Shown: positions 63,946 to 64,000 of the stretch, in pieces | Numbering within the stretch: the first letter of the stretch is position 1 | Layout of the letters: each line of letters begins with the position of its first letter | Assembly: GCF_016863295.1 (NCBI RefSeq) | Contig: NZ_BOOP01000001.1 | Coordinates: 496,001-560,000 of the forward strand | Direction of reading: 5' to 3' | DNA length: 64,000 bases | Origin: Planotetraspora phitsanulokensis | GTDB lineage: Bacteria > Actinomycetota > Actinomycetes > Streptosporangiales > Streptosporangiaceae | The notes under the pieces: generated by a model | Told to the model about the DNA's origin: nothing | Database searches by the model: none | The model's input: the letters and a program-made list of their open reading frames with translations, nothing else | Made by a program: the position numbers and the translations under genes

Positions 63946-64000
63946 TCTGCGGGCTCGGAACACCGGTGCCGTCGTCTGGGTGGACCAGGTTTTCCGATGC

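Overview
The window is high-GC (about 70-73%) actinobacterial chromosome. Gene content and order (polA next to a PdtaR-type ANTAR regulator, pyrG-nudix-xerD-parA-scpA-scpB-rluB-aroH-tyrA-cmk-der, frequent GTG/TTG starts, tRNA without encoded CCA) suggest a sporulating actinomycete of the Streptosporangiales. That placement is inference from synteny and composition, not a database match. Most of the window is core chromosome. There is no CRISPR array, prophage, transposase or recognisable biosynthetic cluster.

Layout. 1-1704: 3' part of a half-size ABC exporter. 1887-6681 (minus): first branched-chain-amino-acid-type ABC operon, livF-livG-livH-livM-binding protein, divergent from a PucR/CdaR-type regulator (6869-8038). 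8072-8146: unusual tRNA with a leucine CAA anticodon and a short variable loop. 8267-8863: ANTAR response regulator. 9135-10424: second binding protein; its permease/ATPase genes are on the other strand at 11152-15244. 15466-15556: a predicted small structured RNA with its own promoter-like sequence and U-tract terminator. 15667-22619: thioesterase, polA, DUF2127 membrane protein, polysaccharide deacetylase, rpsA. 22832-28260: GNAT, coaE, SLC13/ArsB-like permease, XRE regulator, uvrB. 28477-32575: MFS pump with divergent ArsR-type regulator, zinc-ribbon protein, DUF4126 protein, acyltransferase. 32732-36990: pyrG, nudix, xerD, parA. 37199-38778: NDH-2-like flavoprotein and divergent HxlR regulator, followed by an AT-rich gap of about 1 kb. 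39796-43770: scpA, scpB and a pseudouridine synthase with a very long Arg/Gly/Asp-rich N-terminus. 43884-50681: aroH, tyrA, MmpL-like exporter/MerR regulator, cmk, der. 50753-57807: two-component system, lprG-P55-like pair, MarR regulator, CDF transporter, Sfp-type PPTase, CBS protein. 57861-61199: large secreted subtilase. 61448-63818: Smr-like protein and the dhaK-dhaL-dhaM dihydroxyacetone kinase operon.

How the genes work together. Two liv-type systems of different design flank the tRNA/ANTAR locus. XerD, ParA and ScpA/ScpB form a chromosome-segregation and condensation group. AroH plus TyrA feed tyrosine synthesis. LprG plus the MFS pump probably export a lipid. DhaK/L/M phosphorylate dihydroxyacetone using PTS phosphate. 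Many genes begin at a GTG or ATG 6-8 nt downstream of a TAnnnT-like hexamer, the layout expected of leaderless transcripts.

The most unusual observations are the candidate sRNA at 15466-15556, the class-I-shaped tRNA-Leu(CAA), the disordered tail of the RluB-like enzyme, the AT-rich island between parA and scpA, and several strong palindromic operators. All are sequence readings that need computational or experimental confirmation.
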